Source of the DNA: Ceratotherium simum simum
Lineage: Eukaryota; Chordata; Mammalia; Perissodactyla; Rhinocerotidae
Assembly: GCF_000283155.1 (NCBI RefSeq)
Contig: NW_004454171.1
Span: 6,720,995-6,784,994, forward strand
Length of the DNA: 64,000 bases
Reading direction: 5' to 3'
Part shown: positions 10,710-23,008 of the stretch, piece by piece
Layout of the letters: each line of letters opens with the position of its first letter
Position numbering within the stretch: the first letter of the stretch is position 1
The notes under the pieces: model-generated
Database searches by the model: none
What the model was told of the DNA's origin: nothing
The model's input: only the letters and a program-made list of their open reading frames with translations
Program-made: the position numbers and the translations under genes

Positions 10710-11538
10710 TCCTTGGATGAAGAAACTCATGGTTAGTTTAGGGCAGTTTTTGACCCTGAGACCTAAAAGTACAGAATGAGAAGTCCCGGTCCTTAGAAGA
10801 AAATCCTCTGTAGGTTATTTATCATGAAGCTTAAAACATCAGTACATTTCAACACAGTGTTTGACTTAATCAGAGATGATCAGAGAGGCAAGTATCCAAA
10901 GTGTTTAATTGATTATTTGGGTAATGTTATGGGCAATTTTATTTTCTTCTTTACATTTTTCTTTAGTGAACTTAAAATTTCTACTATAAAGGTACTATTT
11001 TGATTATCAGAAAAAATGATTAAGAAAATCTGTTAGTAATTGAGGCAGATGAATAAAGAAGGAATTTGAAACCTGCACCAAATATCATCATCTCTAATTC
11101 ACATAGGTAAGGATAAAATAATTTTTCTTAAAATTGCTCTTGAATTACACATGAAATATACCAGCATGTGAAGCCCCCATGTCTTCTCATGCGGTGGAGC
11201 CAAGAGCCCTCCAGCCGCAGCAAAGCTCCAGGTCATAGGTCAGGTGCCCTGGCTCCCCACAGCCTGAACTGGAGCCCAAAGCTGGGCTGCAGCTGCTAGA
11301 ACTCTGAGGCTGAGGATCAAAGCTTCTGTTCTTAAAGACAAATGTCAGATTGACTATCCCATGGCTGGAACTTAGACAGCAGAGCATCCCTTATTTAAAG
11401 CACCCAGGTCAGGTCTTGACCACTGAGTGTATCCATGTTCCTCCTCTTCTTTTCCCTCTTCACCTATAAAATATTGCAATTGGTTGGTGGGAGAGCCATT
11501 AAGCAAACAGCTGAGAATTTATACCTTGTGTCTCAAGA
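10710..11538. other. Unannotated stretch
   Basis: No gene or confident repeat. G+C rises locally at 11170-11380. Confidence 0.5.
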
Positions 11539-11539
11539 T

Positions 11540-11828
11540 GACTTCATTGTGTCTGGAGAGCTTCAAAAGTCTTTCCTGACTACTTCTTTTCCACGCTAGT
11601 CTGGGTTGGGTGCCCTTCCTTAATTTTATAGTACTCTGCACTCTATCGACACTGTCCTTACCATCCTTTGGGAATGGTCCATTTATGCGATTATCTTCTC
11701 CACTAGGACGTAAGTTCTTCAAGGGCAAGAACAGAGCATTGTTCATATTTGGATGCCTAACACTGGACAACGCCTGATGCATAGTAGGTGTGCATTAAAC
11801 AGTTGTTGAATGAGTGAGTGAATGAATG
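11540..11828 (+). mobile_element. L2 3' end, sense
   Basis: A ctttcctgactacttctttt-type segment, then actaggacgtaagttcttca and agggcaagaacagagcattg, then cctgatgcatagtaggtgtg and attaaacagttgttgaatga: the full order of the L2 3' end, finishing in tgaatgaatg. Confidence 0.85.
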
Positions 11829-12392
11829 GTATCATTTACTAAATTTCCGGTGGAGTCCGACCACCCCTAAAGGCAGGACAAAAAGAGCAACATAAAGAAA
11901 AGTGGCTTGCCTTCTGGCATAGTAACAACTGGCCTGCAGTACTGGGCAGGGGACTGTTTGCAAGGCTGTTCTCCCAGCTCCTGGGCTGCAGGCACAGACA
12001 GCTTTTCTGGCTCGTGGTACCATTAAGTGCTGGGAGCACACAATTTCATGGTACAAAGCAGGGAAGGGCTTAAGAGACTCATCAGGCTTCTTAGACATCA
12101 AAAAGTTCTTACAAAATAATATTTCGATGAGTGAAGGGTAAATTAGTAGGAAACATGTAGATTAGGAGTCCCAAGGGGCCAAGCATCTGCCTTTATGTGG
12201 TCAGAGTTTCTCAAAGCGGCTCATTGGAGTCTCACGCGCAGATACACCAGCGCTTCCTTTCACACCACTGGCCAGGCCAGGGAGGTGTCCGGTGATTGCC
12301 ACACTGGAGCCTTGCACCAGAGTGAGCCAGGGCCCCCGTGCATGTGATAGGACCAGGTTCTCCAGGAAGTTTCCCTTAACGCGCAGCTTCAC

Positions 12393-12408
12393 CAGTGGCC
12401 CCTGGTGG
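12393..12408 (-). promoter_or_regulatory. CTCF-like motif
   Basis: The minus strand reads ccaccaggggccactg. It fits the CTCF core consensus (CCASYAGRKGGCRS) except for one position, C where G is expected. Sequence alone cannot show binding. Confidence 0.35.
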
Positions 12409-14786
12409 GGTCTTTTCCCCGTGGGATCAGAATATGGAGCATTCGGTGGGAGCCAGTTGGAGAAGATGTTTCAGGTTCTGCCAGGGAAGAGATTTGACGC
12501 GCTTAAGTGAATTCAAAGACATGACAAGGAGGGTGTAGAAGTCAACCTGGAGGAGCTGATCTCTTGTAGAAATCAACAGGAGGAGAGTGACTGTGACAGG
12601 ATCTCCCTCTGAGACACTGTCAGGTCTCCTGTGTCCGGCCCGTCTGTTCATCAGTGCTCCCTCCTTGTTTATCTGCCTCTGACCCACTCCCACTGGCCAT
12701 GTACTCCCTGACACTCGAGTTCCTAAGGCAGAATGCCACATCTTACCACTACAAGACAAACCCCTTTTCTCACCTTCCTGACAGGAGGTCATCTCTTTTT
12801 TTCTTGACTTCTCTCATTGATGAGAAGATCACTTCCTTACAAGGCAGCCCATTCCTTTTTTGAACAATTCTAATTATTAGAAATCTAAGTCCCTATAACA
12901 CTGACCACATGGTCTTGCTCTGTCATCCTGCAGAAACACAGGTTAGGTCTAAAGGATATATCCACATGACTGACTTTTGACTCCTCTGTGACCCAACATC
13001 CTCACTCCCCCTGCTCCCCTGAATTGGTTTCTAGACCCTTCACCCTTCTGCTCTTTGAATTCACTTTAGCTTATCAGAATCTCTCCAAATTATACCCCAA
13101 GCTGACTACTGCTCTGATGGAATAGCAGTGTTCCTAAAACCCTTCACATTGTTATTTTTAATCACATTCGATATGGATCATCTCAATGAGAAAAAGGTGG
13201 TGGTGGGAGGAAGTGGTTAGAAGCTAGAGTTTCAGGCTGCCAGCTAAAATTTGTTTGTTTTCAGCAGGAATTTCAACAAAGATATCTTTGTCAGCTTATT
13301 TTGTATTTGCCCCTGAAAATAATAAAAAGGTTTATCAAAACTGGAGTGAAAAAAGAAAACTAAACGTTGAGCAAATCCTGAATTGCATGTAAGCTCAGAT
13401 AAAAATCAACAAATTTTGAGGCCAGAAAAGTAAATTGCAGCAGTGTAGACAATCACCAGTGGAAAACAAAGGATAACAATGAGCCCTGGGTCGCATTTTT
13501 ATCACCTGCTACACACAGGGCTGCTTCCCAGTCAGGACCACACTATTAGCCAAAAGCATAGTTGTAAGTCACAGGAAGCAAACACGCTCCGTAATGAACT
13601 CGCTTCCTATATCCAATTCACATTATGAGAACTCGCCTAACAGAAAAAAGATTTTGTCCTTAAGCTGTGATTTGACCATCAAGAGATACAGAATCCATCA
13701 TCTTCCCCATTCTAAACCCTTTTCTATCAGTGAAGCCTAATTTCTCCCAAGCATGCACGCTATGTCATTGTGTAAAGGACAGCAGCTTCGAGAAGCGCCG
13801 GGCAGAGCTTACTGCCCCTCCCTTGCCCTATCCTTGCCCACACTCCACCTTTAAGCACAGCCTCTCTCTCTGTGAGAAATACTTTCTGTACTATGTATTG
13901 ATAACTGGGAAAACCACGAGGAAACTGAATTGTCGTGTGAGGTTAAGTAGTGCAATCACTGGAAGTTATTTCTCTGCATGAATGGGTTCAATGTGCAATT
14001 TACCAAGTTGAGTTTGAGGCTCTAACTGCAAACAGAAACAGGAAATGCTTTCCTATGCTCCAGCACACAGTGGCTCAGAGCCACACCAAGCGTGTATGTT
14101 TCAGGGGTCCCTCCAGTAGCTTGTCTTTCCACAGGCACTAAAAAGCAGCCCGGGGGTTCTCCATCTCCTATTCCCATCCTTGGAAATTAAGGTTCTAGTC
14201 TTTGCAACCACCCGGATTAGGTATTTCAGAAATCAGGGATAACAAAGGCAAGTCATGACTTGAGGACACAGTTCTGCCCATATCCTGCATCCTGACTCGC
14301 TGGGACCGCTCTGGAAGCCTCTGCTTTCCCTCTGGGATGATCATTCCATGGCTAAAAAGACACAGCAATAAAGATGAAAATGCTCTAAAATTAAGTGTTG
14401 CTTTAATCCTTCTAGACTGCCACCCTCCTCCAGCAGCCAAAGCACTGCCCCTTCTCTGCGTTTGAACGTGAAAAAGAAATCCTTGCCCCCACATTCCTCT
14501 CAGGGGACAAAAGGCAGAGATGGGAGGGAGGATGCATTTCAAAGAAAGAGTGAAAGATGGAGCCCTGAACTGGTGTCACTTAATCTGTGATGGCATAAAG
14601 CAGGCTCTCTTCTGTTTACTGGACGCCGATCAGAGATAGGACGACGGCCAGGGAAGAGGAAACGGGAATCGTGAGAACTAAACGAGGGGGCTTCTCTCCC
14701 AGGCTAATATACATCTGCCTCCCTCATATGAGTCGTGGGAGTGATGAAAGCTACCCTCCTGGCCTCGAAGCAGCTCTTGGCAATAT

Positions 14787-14803
14787 TGTACAGATGGCGC
14801 TGG
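14787..14803 (+). promoter_or_regulatory. CTCF-like motif
   Basis: tgtacagatggcgctgg carries the strong AGATGGCGCT half of the CTCF core, but the leading CC is replaced by GT. Confidence 0.35.
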
Positions 14804-16132
14804 GAGCAGAGGGGAGGAAAGAAGCCTGGATTCTAACCCAGTCGGGGCCCTGTCCCCGGGGCTGCAGTGGCCTGCTGTGCTAGGAGTGGGGCACTCGTCT
14901 ACAGAGGCCCTGGGGATCCGGAGACGCAGGTCTCCATCTTTCCTTTGCCACAGATTGTGGTTCTGGCCTGGTAGGCTGCAGTCTCTGTAAGCCTCAGCTC
15001 CATCCTTAGAAATCAGGGCCTTGGCCTAGAGCCCTGACAATCTCCGGTGACAGCCCCAGTTCTGCAGCTCTGTCTCCCCATTCACTCATGAATTCATTCA
15101 TTCATCCAATAGTCACTGGGCTTAGGGCCTGTTAAATGAAGAGACTGGACTCCATTTTGCTCTATGCTCCATTATGCTCATTATTCTCCTTTCTAGGTGT
15201 TGAACGAATACCAAACATTCCTGGGCAGACAGCTCTGAATGCTGAATTTTGAAACTAGTCAGCTTTGTGGGTCAAACCATCCGTTAAAATGAAAATTATC
15301 GATGGGGAGGAGGGTGTCACACAAAGTAATTGCCATCGACCTCAGTGGGAGTTAGTTTATAATTTTAGTTCCAAAGATAATCAAGTTCTGAACAATGGGG
15401 CAAATCTAACGGGGTGGAGAGGAGGATGGGAGACCAGGAAGGCCCAGCTCAGGCAGGACCCAGACTGCGCGGGGTTACTGGGTGCTGGGAAAGGGTCCTG
15501 AGACAATGGGGCCTCAGGGCCCCGGGCAGAGCCAAAGGTAGTCATGCTGCCTCTGTATGCCCCAGGAGGATCTGTGTGCGGCCAGTTGCACTGACAGGTT
15601 ACAGCTGAGGCTCTTTTCTGCACTTATTTCTGAATCTGAGAGAATAATGTCATCTGGAAAGACCCATGGGCCTCATTTCTAGACAGGAAAAATCCCCCTT
15701 ATTATCTTCTTAAATTATTTCCTGTAGGTTCTCCTCAAGTCAAACCACTAAGCTCCCACTGATCTGGTTCCCACTGACTCATGGAGGACTGCCCTCAGGA
15801 CAGGAAACTCAAGCCCCCAGAACTTGGCTCCAAGTGAGATGGGTTTCAGTTCAGGCTGATTGCACAGGAAATGGGGGCACTTTCCCTCACAGTCCTGAGA
15901 GGAGGTGGGTGTGGCAGCCTTGCTGGGCGCCTGCCCTGCCCTGCGCCCTGCTTCCTGGCCCTTTTGGGGTGGGTCACGTGGGGAAGCATCACTGTCTTTC
16001 AGCAACAGCTGAGCCGCATTCTCCATATTCTGAGACAGCGTACCCACCGGACCAGCCTTTGAGTGCTCTGTGACTAATAACATCTGGTATTTCCACAACA
16101 ACTCGTACCTCCGTGCTTTCATATACGTGATC

Positions 16133-16270
16133 TCATATACGTATACAGGGCAGGGATCAGTAGCTCCATCTTACAGGCGAGGAAACTAAGGCTCAGAGAG
16201 GTGAAGTGACTTGATAGATTCACATGGCTAGAAACAACGAGAACAGCCAGGTGCAGGTTCGGGATGGCCA
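16133..16270 (-). mobile_element. Antisense MIR
   Basis: ggcgaggaaactaaggctca, gagaggtgaagtgacttgat and cacatggctagaaac match antisense MIR. Confidence 0.8.
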
Positions 16271-18639
16271 ATCCCTACAGTAATTCCCACATGGTGCCCT
16301 AGGCCTTGTTAAACTGGATGCTTTTCAAGGGTGGCTCCTGAGCTCCACACTCGTCACAGGGCTCCTCCCAGCAAGGGCTGCCTCCCCTTTGCTTGTCACT
16401 TCACAGACGCCAGATGGGAGCCTCCAGCAGAAAGCATCTGCTCACTGGAGCCCAGAATCCACCTCCATTTGCCTTACAGTCCCATGGTTGTCTTTGGAAA
16501 GCTTGCAGATCTCCAGGGAAGGGAGACGCAGAGAGACGGCTGTTAGGACAGGTAGAGAGAACGTCAAAGCATTGGCTTGTGAGGGAGGGCAGGGCAAAGT
16601 GAGGGATAGGTAAGGGGTAGGGCATCCAGAAGGGCCTCAAATAACTCCAAAGTGTAAGAAGAGCTGGTCTTGCCACTTGCCCCCCAATTCACTCTTACCC
16701 TTTCTGCTTTCCTTAATGTTTAGCACAATGAAGGCGGCATGATAGGTCCTCAGCACCTGTGCATTAATTGGTGAGGTCAGAGTCCACCCGAGGGAAGACC
16801 CAGGGAACAGTATGAACCCAACGGTGCTGGAAAGCCAGCACCCAAGGTGCCCTCCTGCATGAATGCAACTTGCAAACTTGCAAACTTTGCAAACTTACTC
16901 TGCCCCCACTGTTCTGGTAAGCTGGGTGGGTTTGCAGTGGTCACTTCCCCTACCACACCCTCTTTTCAGGCAGCATTGCATTGCTGTGACTGCTCTTCTT
17001 CCTCGAGGCTGCCTTTAATGTCCATGTCCCCTCTGTAGTACACAAGTGTGGGGGAGTGTGGTTTGCCCCCGGCTCTGTGCCCAGCTATGAATGACCTACG
17101 CTTCATTGTGTTAGAGGAAAATGGGCCTTTGTCTCTGTTAGTTTCTCTGTGGCCACTGAGCAAGCCTGAACCACCCTTTCCAGAGCATGTGGGAGCTGGG
17201 TGCTGACTTGACTCTTCCCTGATATTCATGGTGTTTCCACAATCCACAATTCACCCCCGTGAGCGAACATTCTGCTTGCACCACACAAAGAACTCAGCAG
17301 CATAGAACAAAACCCAGAGAACTGAACTAGTGGGGGGGTTTCCTCAGCTTGTCCAATGTTTTTATTTTGATTTTCTTAGGCTTAAAGAAGCCCAAGAGTT
17401 TGTTTTTATAAGCTTTTCTACCGTCATCTGCATGCTAGGGCTCTTTGAAATATGTTTCTGTAATAAAAATCTAAAAAGCTAAACTATAATCAAAGTTAGA
17501 TATCTGCAAATAATCTGTAATGTAAAACCAGACACCACCACACTGTTTACAATCTTCTTTTCCAAATCAGAGCATAGGGGTGGCTTTTTGCCAGACTTTA
17601 GGAGAAATTTCCATTTGTTGAGTTTTTTCCCCACAATATATTGGTGCAAATTAGATATTGTATATTACAGTATATATACATGCATATGTTTGTTCTGTAT
17701 TTTGTCTTTCAAATATATATTCTTAGACTTCAAAGTGGTAGAAATTATTTCTAACTTAATGCCTTATTCTTTATCTTAGTTTTAGCCATAATATATTCTC
17801 TGGGTTATTTTTCTAGGTTTGTTTATTTTGCTTTCTTTCCAAGCAAGCAAGAGAGAATCTCAACACTGATGCGTTTGGAACACTGAAAAAATAGGTCACA
17901 CTTTAGCAGTCACTTATCTGTACTAATTAGACCAAAGCAGAGTCATTGATGATTCCAAGCAGCCAGTAGGTAGAAAAATAGGCAGTTACCTGAGGCCTTG
18001 GAATGTGTTTCTGGTTCTGAGGTTCTTTCGAATGAAATAAGGAGGCCACTCCAGCAGGGTTGACAGGAGCCCAGGCGTGACCTGCACCTCTGCTGCAACC
18101 CCACTTCTCCTCTCTCTGCTGGGCAGAGGGGGCCAGTCCAGCCACTTCTCAGGCCCAGCCCAAGAAGGGCTTCATTTCTCCCAGCCTTCTGGAATCAGGG
18201 ACTTGGTAAATGTTCCTGGTTACATACGGCCTTCTCAACCTGCAAAGAGTAAGTGGAGAATGTTGTGTTGGCCAAACTTGTGATGAAGTGAAGTAAAAAG
18301 AGTTGGTAAGGCAAGTATTAAAACAGATTACTCATAGTACTCTCATAATACTTGTAGTACTTAAATAGAGTACTCACTGTAACGAGGCAAACAAGCCATG
18401 CTGCAGAGAAACTACTCTACAAAGGCTACCTACACAGATAATCTGGGGACTATAGAAGCCTCTAAAGCTGGCGCCTGTTGAAGGATTAGTCAAAGGTGTT
18501 CCTGTCACTTTTGTAGACTGACCTTTGAGCTAGGAAATCTTGACCTGCTTCTCATCCGAAAAACAAGGGGTTGAACCCAGCCCAATATTTCCCTCACTTT
18601 AGCCACTTGTGTCCTACATACACGATCTTGTCTTATCTA
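16271..18639. other. Long unannotated stretch
   Basis: No gene recognised. A small tandem run of cttgcaaa units lies at 16866-16897. The part from 17380 to 17850 is A/T-rich. Open frames at 16331-16676 overlap on both strands and have no motif. Confidence 0.45.
16866..16897. repeat. Short tandem repeat, about 9-bp unit
   Basis: Three to four units of acttgcaa(a) in a row, the third with one extra t. Confidence 0.85.
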
Positions 18640-18843
18640 TGTACATGTGTCACTTAATGGGATACATTCTGAGAAATGCGTTGTTAGGTGATTTCATAGT
18701 TGTGTGAACATCATAGAGTGTACTTACACAAATGAGATGGTATAGCCTGCTATACCCCTAGGCTATGTGGTACTAATCTTATGGGACCACCGTGGTATAC
18801 TCGTCCATTGTTAGCTAAAATGTCATCATGTGGTGTGTGACTA
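18640..18843 (-). mobile_element. Short Tigger3-like MITE
   Basis: It carries the same ends and subterminal words as the 983-bp copy (gagaaatgcgttgttaggtg, agtgtacttacacaaatgag, atgtggtgtgtgacta) but jumps from ccctaggctatgtggtacta straight to atcttatgggaccaccgtgg. It is about 204 bp, an internal-deletion derivative. Confidence 0.85.
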
Positions 18844-19284
18844 TATTGTTTATGCCATTACTTTTTAATATTTCAAAATCATAAAAAATGTCTGGAGACA
18901 AAGGTGATTAAGTCTCGAGAATTAGGAATTTGAGCGATTATTTTCTTCTATATTTCATACTTTTATTTCCTTTTGTAAACTAACTGCTTTTTTTTTTGTT
19001 GTAAGTTGGTGTCCTCAGGAGTGAACTTTTAGGAGTATTTATTTTATGATTCCAGACACACTAGTAGCTAGTTAGTACTTACTCTTTACGATTTCATTAA
19101 CTAAAATTTATATTTAAATTAGGAAGTTTGTTTTGCACCAAGGCACCTCCTAAATTCAAGTACTCACAGCTGTCACCGTGTGACTGCATCGTGCCTCAAT
19201 ACATGTGCCCATGCGGCTTTGGGGAGCCTCACATGCATAGGGAGCCCATTTTACTTAATTTAGATGGTTTTAGTCAAGTTCTAC
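18844..19284. other. Unannotated stretch
   Basis: A/T-rich; nothing recognised. Confidence 0.5.
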
Positions 19285-19450
19285 ATTAATAACAACCACC
19301 TCTTGGACAGCACTCTACAGTGTGCATGGTGCTCCACATTGAGCTTGATTTCATTCTCACAACAACCTTGGGATGCGATTATCTCCACTTTAGAAGAGTC
19401 TAGTGAGTTTCCCTGGGTCACACAGTGAGGAAGTGAACGCCAAATCAAAC
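19285..19450 (-). mobile_element. Antisense MIR
   Basis: tttcattctcacaacaacct, gggatgcgattatctccact and gggtcacacagtgaggaagt follow antisense MIR. Confidence 0.75.
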
Positions 19451-19719
19451 GCTCTTCATTGTCTCTCGGTATCATTGAGAAACTTCATATAAACTAACAT
19501 CTTCTACAGTGTATAAAGTCTGAGGTCACAACTGTCTTTCGTCAACCTGGAATATGCCCCCTGCTTCAGGAGAGCCACCTTCCTGGTGTGCTCTGATAAT
19601 CACAAAGAGATCAGGAAAATCCCCTTACTATTTTGGAAAAACCTGACCCTAGATGTCAACTTGTCATTTAAGAAGGGATTATCTTTATTTTTACATCATT
19701 CTAATTTAATTAAAGAGTG

Positions 19720-19830
19720 TCAATGGAATGCCAGTTCAATTGCCTTTCCAACATTATGCTAAGTGCCATGAGAAATTCATGAAAATCATAACACAGTCCT
19801 TGCCAAAACAGAGCTTCCTATTTACTTATG
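19720..19830 (-). mobile_element. Probable antisense L2 end
   Basis: attatgctaagtgccatgag followed by a diverged cagtccttgccaaaacagag segment resembles the antisense L2 3' end. Weak. Confidence 0.4.
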
Positions 19831-20320
19831 AATTCTGAGCTGCAAAGATCTAGATGTAAAAAATGCTCAACATCAATAAATAGGGGGAAATATGGTAAAT
19901 TATCTGAATATTTCCAAGTACTTGTATAACACATCTATGTATTTTCCATGGCTTTATTCTCTGCTAGGAACATAAGGACTGGGTTACAATTTATGCTTTC
20001 TCACATAAGTGTCAGCCTCTCCCAGTGGCCAGGATCTGATCTTCTGGGTGGGAGTCAGTGATGATCGGCCTTGATAAAATAGGAAGGAGAGGAGGGACAA
20101 GAGTGGACACATACAGGCATTAACCAAACCGTCCCTTCCCACTGGGAAGGAGGGACCAGGCTACGCAACCTGGTGCCGTCGACCCCGGCCATGGCTCATG
20201 GAAGTAGAGAGTGGCTGGGAGTGGTGTGGTGTGGGGACAAGGGAAGAGGCCTGTTTGCCTGGGGGGGTCCTAGTTCTGAGAGTTTTCACTAATTGGCTGA
20301 GGACTGTGGACTTGATTTGC
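19831..20320. other. Unannotated stretch
   Basis: Nothing recognised on either strand. Confidence 0.5.
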
Positions 20321-20321
20321 T

Positions 20322-20420
20322 ACCTAATGTCTCTGGATCTTAATTTCACTAGCAAAAAGAGAAGGTTGGGCAAAATGATCTTTGAGTTTCCTTCGAGCTC
20401 TACGGCCCTGTTATTCTAAG
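20322..20420 (+). mobile_element. MIR fragment, sense
   Basis: gtctctggatcttaatttca and gggcaaaatgatctttgagt match the middle of sense MIR. Confidence 0.55.
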
Positions 20421-20530
20421 TAACCAATTAGTCAAGAAGTTAGCCAATCAGACCACGGGGTTTGCAGAGAGTCTGCACTTCCATGACCTTGGTTTCCATC
20501 AGCTCCACATGAGAAGTCTTGGGTAAATAT

Positions 20531-20576
20531 GCACACACATGCACGCACACACACGCACACACATGCATGCACACAT
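20531..20576. repeat. CA/ATGC-type imperfect microsatellite
   Basis: cacacatgcacgcacacaca with atgcatgc interruptions. Confidence 0.9.
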
Positions 20577-21320
20577 GAGTGTGCAGAAATTATTTTCATA
20601 CCTGTTCCTATTTTGTCCTTCCCAGTGATGGCATCTCACCCCTGGCCCTTAAGAGTACCAGAAATCTCTAGTTTGGGGAGGAGTATAAACAATTTCTCTA
20701 CAGGGTAGTGAGGAGACTCCTTTTGCTGTCCCCCGAAGGCCACAGGGTGACCACACCTGGTGCCAAGCACATCTAAACTGAAGAGACCCAGCCAAGGAGA
20801 GGGGCTTGTCTGCAATTGCTGCTCGGCTGGACGGCACAAGGCAAGGCAGCTTTCTCCTCTGGTACCTGCTACAGACGGTCCACTATCAGCTGGACAACGG
20901 TTAGTTGGAAGTGACTTTTATTTCTGCCGTCCCAGACCCGGTGAGGAACATCAGGAGCGTTTATTAGCAACGGGCACAAGGGCCCCCATGCAGGTTAGCC
21001 AGAAGTCAAAACCTAAGAGAGAGGTAGGGCTTGCATGGAACACTGGACCCAAGCATTAATTAGAAACACTGGTGCCCTTGACAGAGCCAGCTTGTATAAG
21101 CTGTGGGGGCCTGTGTTCACTTCATAAAGCTGTTTTATATGGTATTCCTGGCAACAGCTGGACACTTTAGAAGAAAAATAAAAGGAACATTATTGGTAGC
21201 TTGAGGAGGGGAAGACATTCCCTTCTCTTCCAGTCAGATGTCCAACCACTCCTTTCCCCTCTAAAAATGTGAGGATGAGTGCTGTCAGAGTAGTGTAGCT
21301 TCTGCCTTGACAGGTTTTCC
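20577..21320. other. Unannotated stretch
   Basis: No gene or repeat recognised. Confidence 0.5.
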
Positions 21321-21324
21321 CAGG

Positions 21325-21475
21325 AAAGTCGGTTAAGCTTTCTGAGTCATAGTTTGCTTGTCTATAAACACAATAGTATCTGGCCCTCCTTGCCTCCTAG
21401 GGCTGTTTAAATAAAGCAGAGAAAGGGCTTTGAAAATTATAAAGCAATATATGAATGATGGGCATCCTTACTATT
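21325..21475 (+). mobile_element. MIR fragment, sense
   Basis: gttaagctttctgagtcata, ttgtctataaacacaatagt and agggctgtttaaataaagca match sense MIR. Confidence 0.65.
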
Positions 21476-21525
21476 GAATTCTCAGGCCAGAAAATTCAGG
21501 ATAACAATGTTGAGAGAGGTTAGAG

Positions 21526-21761
21526 CAGTGATTCTCAACTGGTGGAGCTTTGCTCCCCAGTGGACACTGGGGCAATGTCTGGAGACTTCTTTTGGTAGTC
21601 ATTTGGGGTTGACTGGTGGTGGGAGAGGGGGAGGTGTTACAAGCTTCTAGTGGGTGGAGGCCAGGGAAGCAGCTCAACATCCTACAATGCACAGGACAGT
21701 CCCTGGCAACAAAGAATGATCCAGCCCAAAATGTCAATAGTGTTGAGGTTGAGAAGCCCTG
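21526..21761 (+). mobile_element. hAT-Charlie non-autonomous element with 8-bp TSD
   Basis: The ends cagtgattctcaac and gttgagaagccctg are imperfect inverted repeats. The body (ggcaatgtctggagacttct, catcctacaatgcacaggac, cagcccaaaatgtcaatagt) is a familiar mammalian MER-type hAT sequence. The 8-bp flanks ggttagag (21518-21525) and ggtcagag (21762-21769) match at seven of eight positions, the duplication length expected of hAT elements. I do not assign a MER number. Confidence 0.85.
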
Positions 21762-22045
21762 GGTCAGAGGCATGCTGGTATCCCCCAGATATGAGGCTCC
21801 TCCAAATCCACTTTTTGCCTAAGTGTAGCCATTTCAGGGAAGCAAAAAAGGCCAGTTCCACAGATCATAATGGTGGATCAGGGAAAAGGAGAAAGTCAGT
21901 CAAATGGCAGTAAAGCAATGGAGACCTAGCCATGTGCACTGGTTATTAAACCACTGTCTCTCAGCCTCAATTCTTGGTCTTTGAGGCTGGGGCTGTGAGC
22001 TGCAAATTATATTTCTTTTTTGCCAGTTGCAGCCTGCTAGGCGCT

Positions 22046-22063
22046 GCCAATAGGGGGCGCTGG
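22046..22063 (+). promoter_or_regulatory. CTCF-binding motif, good match
   Basis: gccaatagggggcgctgg fits the CTCF core (CCASYAGRKGGCRSY) at nearly every position, including the invariant AGGGGGCGC block. It is not inside a recognised repeat. CTCF sites of this form mark insulators and loop anchors; occupancy here is an inference. The motif reads on the plus strand. Confidence 0.6.
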
Positions 22064-22988
22064 AGAGAAGCCTGAAGAGGAGGAAGGACCACATTCATTC
22101 CTCCGCGTCCTGTTCCTGTCAGTGGCGCCCTGGCCACACTGCCTCACCCTGGCTGCAGCAGTCCCTTCCAGTAGCAGTAGTCGAGTCCAGTTTGCCGTAT
22201 TCCCAATACCAAGAGCCTCTTTGCATCCCCTAAGAAACAGCTTCGCCAGCTGGATGGTATCCCATTCTCAGAGGTCAGAGTTTCAGCTCTACGAAGCCCT
22301 CTTCAAAGCTGTAATGTCAATCACTTCCTTTGCGCCCTCAGCCCTAGGGTAGCAGTTGCTTCCTCCAGTTTCTATCTCCTTAATATCCCAGTGTTCTTTG
22401 TCCAACTTTTCAGTTCTTTCAAACATATAGTTAACAATTCTTTATAGTAAATTCTCTCTTAAACTAGCTGATGTGGTTTCTGGCTCCTAGCTGGACCTAG
22501 CTGACACAGACATGGAGCACAGTCTTCTCATCACAGTGAGGGGGGACTCGGAGAGGTCCATGCCCCACCTCACTCAGCAGGAGTCAAGAAGAGTGACGTT
22601 GCCTGGCAGCTTCCTCAATGGTGGAAGGTGTGAGAACTTGGTTCAATTTCTTCCTAGGTTTGAAAAAACATTGTGGTGCAGTGTCACCTTCAATGGTGAC
22701 AATGTATTTTTACCTCATCAAAACAGAGTTGTGGGGTTGAGGTACTGTAAACAAGAAAGCTTGTGAGTTTTGGGGTCTAAAAGTGATTCTCCTTGGTCTC
22801 TTCTGGCCGGTGGTTCAATTTGGACTTTGCTAAATCATCAAGACGAGGAGCCTCCAAGAGACCTTCCAATGGTAATATCCATCTCCCATTATTCTAATCA
22901 ACAGTTGTTTGTGTCTTCTCCCTATGATTCGAATATACTGGAAAACAATTTTGTGCAGAAAATGAAGGCTTCTCTCCAAAAAATAGTT

Positions 22989-23008
22989 AAAAAAAAAAAA
23001 AAAAAAAA
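22989..23008. repeat. Poly-A run of 20
   Basis: Uninterrupted A run after atagtt. No polyadenylation signal or recognised retrocopy lies upstream. Confidence 0.9.

Larger units (their letters stand above)
11829..16130. other. Long mostly unique stretch with two CTCF-like motifs
   Basis: No gene recognised. It is G+C-richer than its surroundings in places (12190-12500, 14400-15000, 15800-16000) but holds no CpG island. CTCF-like words occur at 12393-12408 (minus) and 14787-14803 (plus). A weak antisense L2 end (ttcattcattcatccaatag) lies near 15090-15130. Several 60-125-codon frames on both strands have no recognisable motif. Confidence 0.45.

Noticed and set aside
22120..22140. Second CTCF site facing the one at 22046
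   Set aside because: tgtggccagggcgccactga on the minus strand lacks one G of the core block and does not align well.
22512..23008. Possible processed retrocopy ending in a 20-base poly-A run
   Set aside because: No AATAAA near the run, no recognised parent gene and no flanking duplication seen.
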